Shown: positions 4,845 through 5,915 of the stretch, piece by piece
Layout: each line of letters begins with the position of its first letter
How positions within the stretch are numbered: the stretch's first letter is position 1
Assembly (NCBI GenBank): GCA_002426825.1
Contig: DINK01000008.1
Coordinates: 6,493-12,407 of the forward strand
Direction: 5' to 3'
Length of the DNA stretch: 5,915 bases
DNA from: Holosporaceae bacterium UBA5542
Lineage (GTDB): Bacteria > Pseudomonadota > Alphaproteobacteria > UBA7879 > UBA5542
Made by a program: the position numbers and the translations under genes
Notes under the pieces: model-generated
What the model saw: only the letters and a program-made list of their open reading frames with translations
The model's database searches: none
What the model was told of the DNA's origin: nothing

Positions 4845-5870
4845 CTATGAAAATACTTCAAGAGAGGCCTTAGCTTCACTAACAAGCGTTTGAATAATAT
4901 CTCCCACACTTTCTTCTTTTGAAACCATGCCTACACTTTGCCCAGCCATTAGCGATCCGTGCTCCACATCACCATCAACAACCGCCTTTCTTAAGGCACC
5001 CGCCCAGTAATGTTCTATCTCTAGCTGGCCATCCTTTAGGGTAAGTTCGCCTTTGTCGACCTTTTCAATAACTTGTCGCTGGCATTGCAAAAAATCTTTC
5101 GTCCCTTGATTTGAAAGTCCTCGCACAGGGATAACAGGAAAGCGTTCATCAATTTGTGTGGATACAACAGCATCACGTGCATTCGCCCGCAAAAAAGCAC
5201 GTTTAAAGTTAGCGGGCACCTGACTTTCATGGGCACATACAAATTTTGTGCCTAACTGACACCCAGCCGCCCCCATTTTAAGGTATGACGCAATCGCTTC
5301 CCCTCTGTCTATGCCTCCCGCCACAAAAACAGGAACTTCTTTTATATGAGGTAAAATTTCTTGTGCTAACACAGTTGTAGATACTGGGCCAATATGTCCC
5401 CCTGCTTCCATACCTTCGATCACAAGAGCATCTACCCCCATGCGAATCAGTTTTTTGGCCATAATTAATGAAGGCGCAAACGCAATCACATTAATTTTCT
5501 CTTGTTTTAAAAAATCCACAAGCTTTGCCTCAGGAAAACCTCCGGCCAAAAACACATGTGTTACGCTCTCTTTTACGCACGCACTTGCCAACTCCATAAT
5601 ATCAGGATGCATTAGAATAAGGTTCACCCCAAAAGGCTTTTGGGTCATTTCTTTTGTTTTTCTAATTTGCTGAACAAGAAGATCGCTTGACATTGCCCCG
5701 CATGCAAGCACACCAAAACCACCCGCATTCGAAATCGCAGAAACAAGATTGGGTTCAGAAACCCAAGTCATCGCACCGCCTAAAATTGCATGCTGAACAC
5801 CTAAAAAGTCACAGCCCCTTTTCCATAAATCATTTAAACTATTTTTCATTTCTTCATTTCTTTCATGCAT
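4845..5870 (-). CDS. FMN-dependent oxidoreductase of the nitronate monooxygenase / FabK (enoyl-ACP reductase II) family
   Basis: Cytoplasmic TIM-barrel flavoprotein. Family members either oxidise nitronates or, as FabK, reduce enoyl-ACP with NADH. Visible motifs over 341 residues: an N-terminal LGGAMTWVSEPNLVSAISNAG (split here as LGGAM 30-34, WVSEP 36-40, SNAGGFG 47-53), PFGVNL (79-84), EGMEAGGHIGP (152-162) with the conserved active-site His159, VAGGID, which binds FMN phosphate, and GTKFVCAHES. The C-terminal HGSLMAGQSVG and a closing EESVGDII helix resemble FabK. The common QGGM near the N-terminus is replaced by GGAM, a variant I associate with an alphaproteobacterial subgroup. The start is uncertain: Met1 has no clear ribosome site, and Met8 (5849) matches the family start about equally well. 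It stands alone, converging on the small gene. FabK versus nitronate monooxygenase is undecided, so no symbol is given. Confidence 0.85.
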   Translation of the reverse strand: MHERNEEMKNSLNDLWKRGCDFLGVQHAILGGAMTWVSEPNLVSAISNAGGFGVLACGAMSSDLLVQQIRKTKEMTQKPFGVNLILMHPDIMELASACVKESVTHVFLAGGFPEAKLVDFLKQEKINVIAFAPSLIMAKKLIRMGVDALVIEGMEAGGHIGPVSTTVLAQEILPHIKEVPVFVAGGIDRGEAIASYLKMGAAGCQLGTKFVCAHESQVPANFKRAFLRANARDAVVSTQIDERFPVIPVRGLSNQGTKDFLQCQRQVIEKVDKGELTLKDGQLEIEHYWAGALRKAVVDGDVEHGSLMAGQSVGMVSKEESVGDIIQTLVSEAKASLEVFS

Positions 5871-5915
5871 AGATCACGATATAATGAAGAGATACTAGAT
5901 TAAAAGAAAGCAATT

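Noticed and set aside
4699..4893. 64-codon plus-strand frame overlapping the small gene
   Set aside because: It begins with TTG inside the terminator U-run, has no ribosome binding site at the right distance, and runs antisense into the oxidoreductase gene. The other frame, with ATG at 4718 and GGAGGA, is far better supported.
5871..5915. Possible promoter upstream of the oxidoreductase gene
   Set aside because: A TATATC hexamer is present on the minus strand, but the hexamer 17 bp upstream (CTTTTA) is a poor -35 and the window ends shortly after, so I could not support a call.

Overview
This 5.9 kb window looks like chromosomal housekeeping DNA from a low-to-moderate GC alphaproteobacterium. 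The main reason is gene order. A fatty-acid synthesis cluster (fabD-fabG-acpP-fabF) is transcribed divergently from the small ribosomal operon rpsF-rpsR-rplI, an arrangement I know from many alphaproteobacteria. The ribosomal protein L9 also carries the acidic C-terminal extension common in that class. The AT-rich composition and compact layout would fit a host-associated lineage such as Holosporales or Rickettsiales, but that placement is inference.

Layout: positions 1-3272 (minus strand) hold, in transcription order, fabD (malonyl transfer to ACP), fabG (3-ketoacyl-ACP reductase), acpP (acyl carrier protein) and fabF (condensing enzyme, cut by the window edge about 20 residues before its end). 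fabD and fabG overlap. A 95 bp gap separates fabG from acpP and contains a good sigma70-type promoter, so acpP-fabF can probably be transcribed on its own as well as from upstream. Positions 3273-3428 are the divergent control region. It has a plausible promoter for rpsF, a cluster of direct and inverted GTTTTT repeats, and a leader that can form alternative RNA structures close to the rpsF start codon. Positions 3429-4642 are rpsF (S6), rpsR (S18) and rplI (L9), closely packed, each with a Shine-Dalgarno sequence and closed by a strong intrinsic terminator at 4666-4700.

Only 17 bases after that terminator is a short gene (4718-4834) for a 38-residue protein. It has a perfect GGAGGA ribosome binding site, a lysine-rich N-terminus and a single predicted membrane helix. 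I do not recognise it. It converges with a minus-strand FMN-dependent oxidoreductase (4845-5870) of the nitronate monooxygenase / FabK family. Because a complete fab cluster lies nearby, that enzyme might supply the enoyl-ACP reductase step, but the family also contains true nitronate monooxygenases and the sequence does not settle it.

No mobile elements, tRNAs, rRNAs or CRISPR arrays were seen. The parts most worth a second look are the small membrane-protein gene behind the terminator, the structured rpsF leader and the repeat cluster between the two divergent operons.
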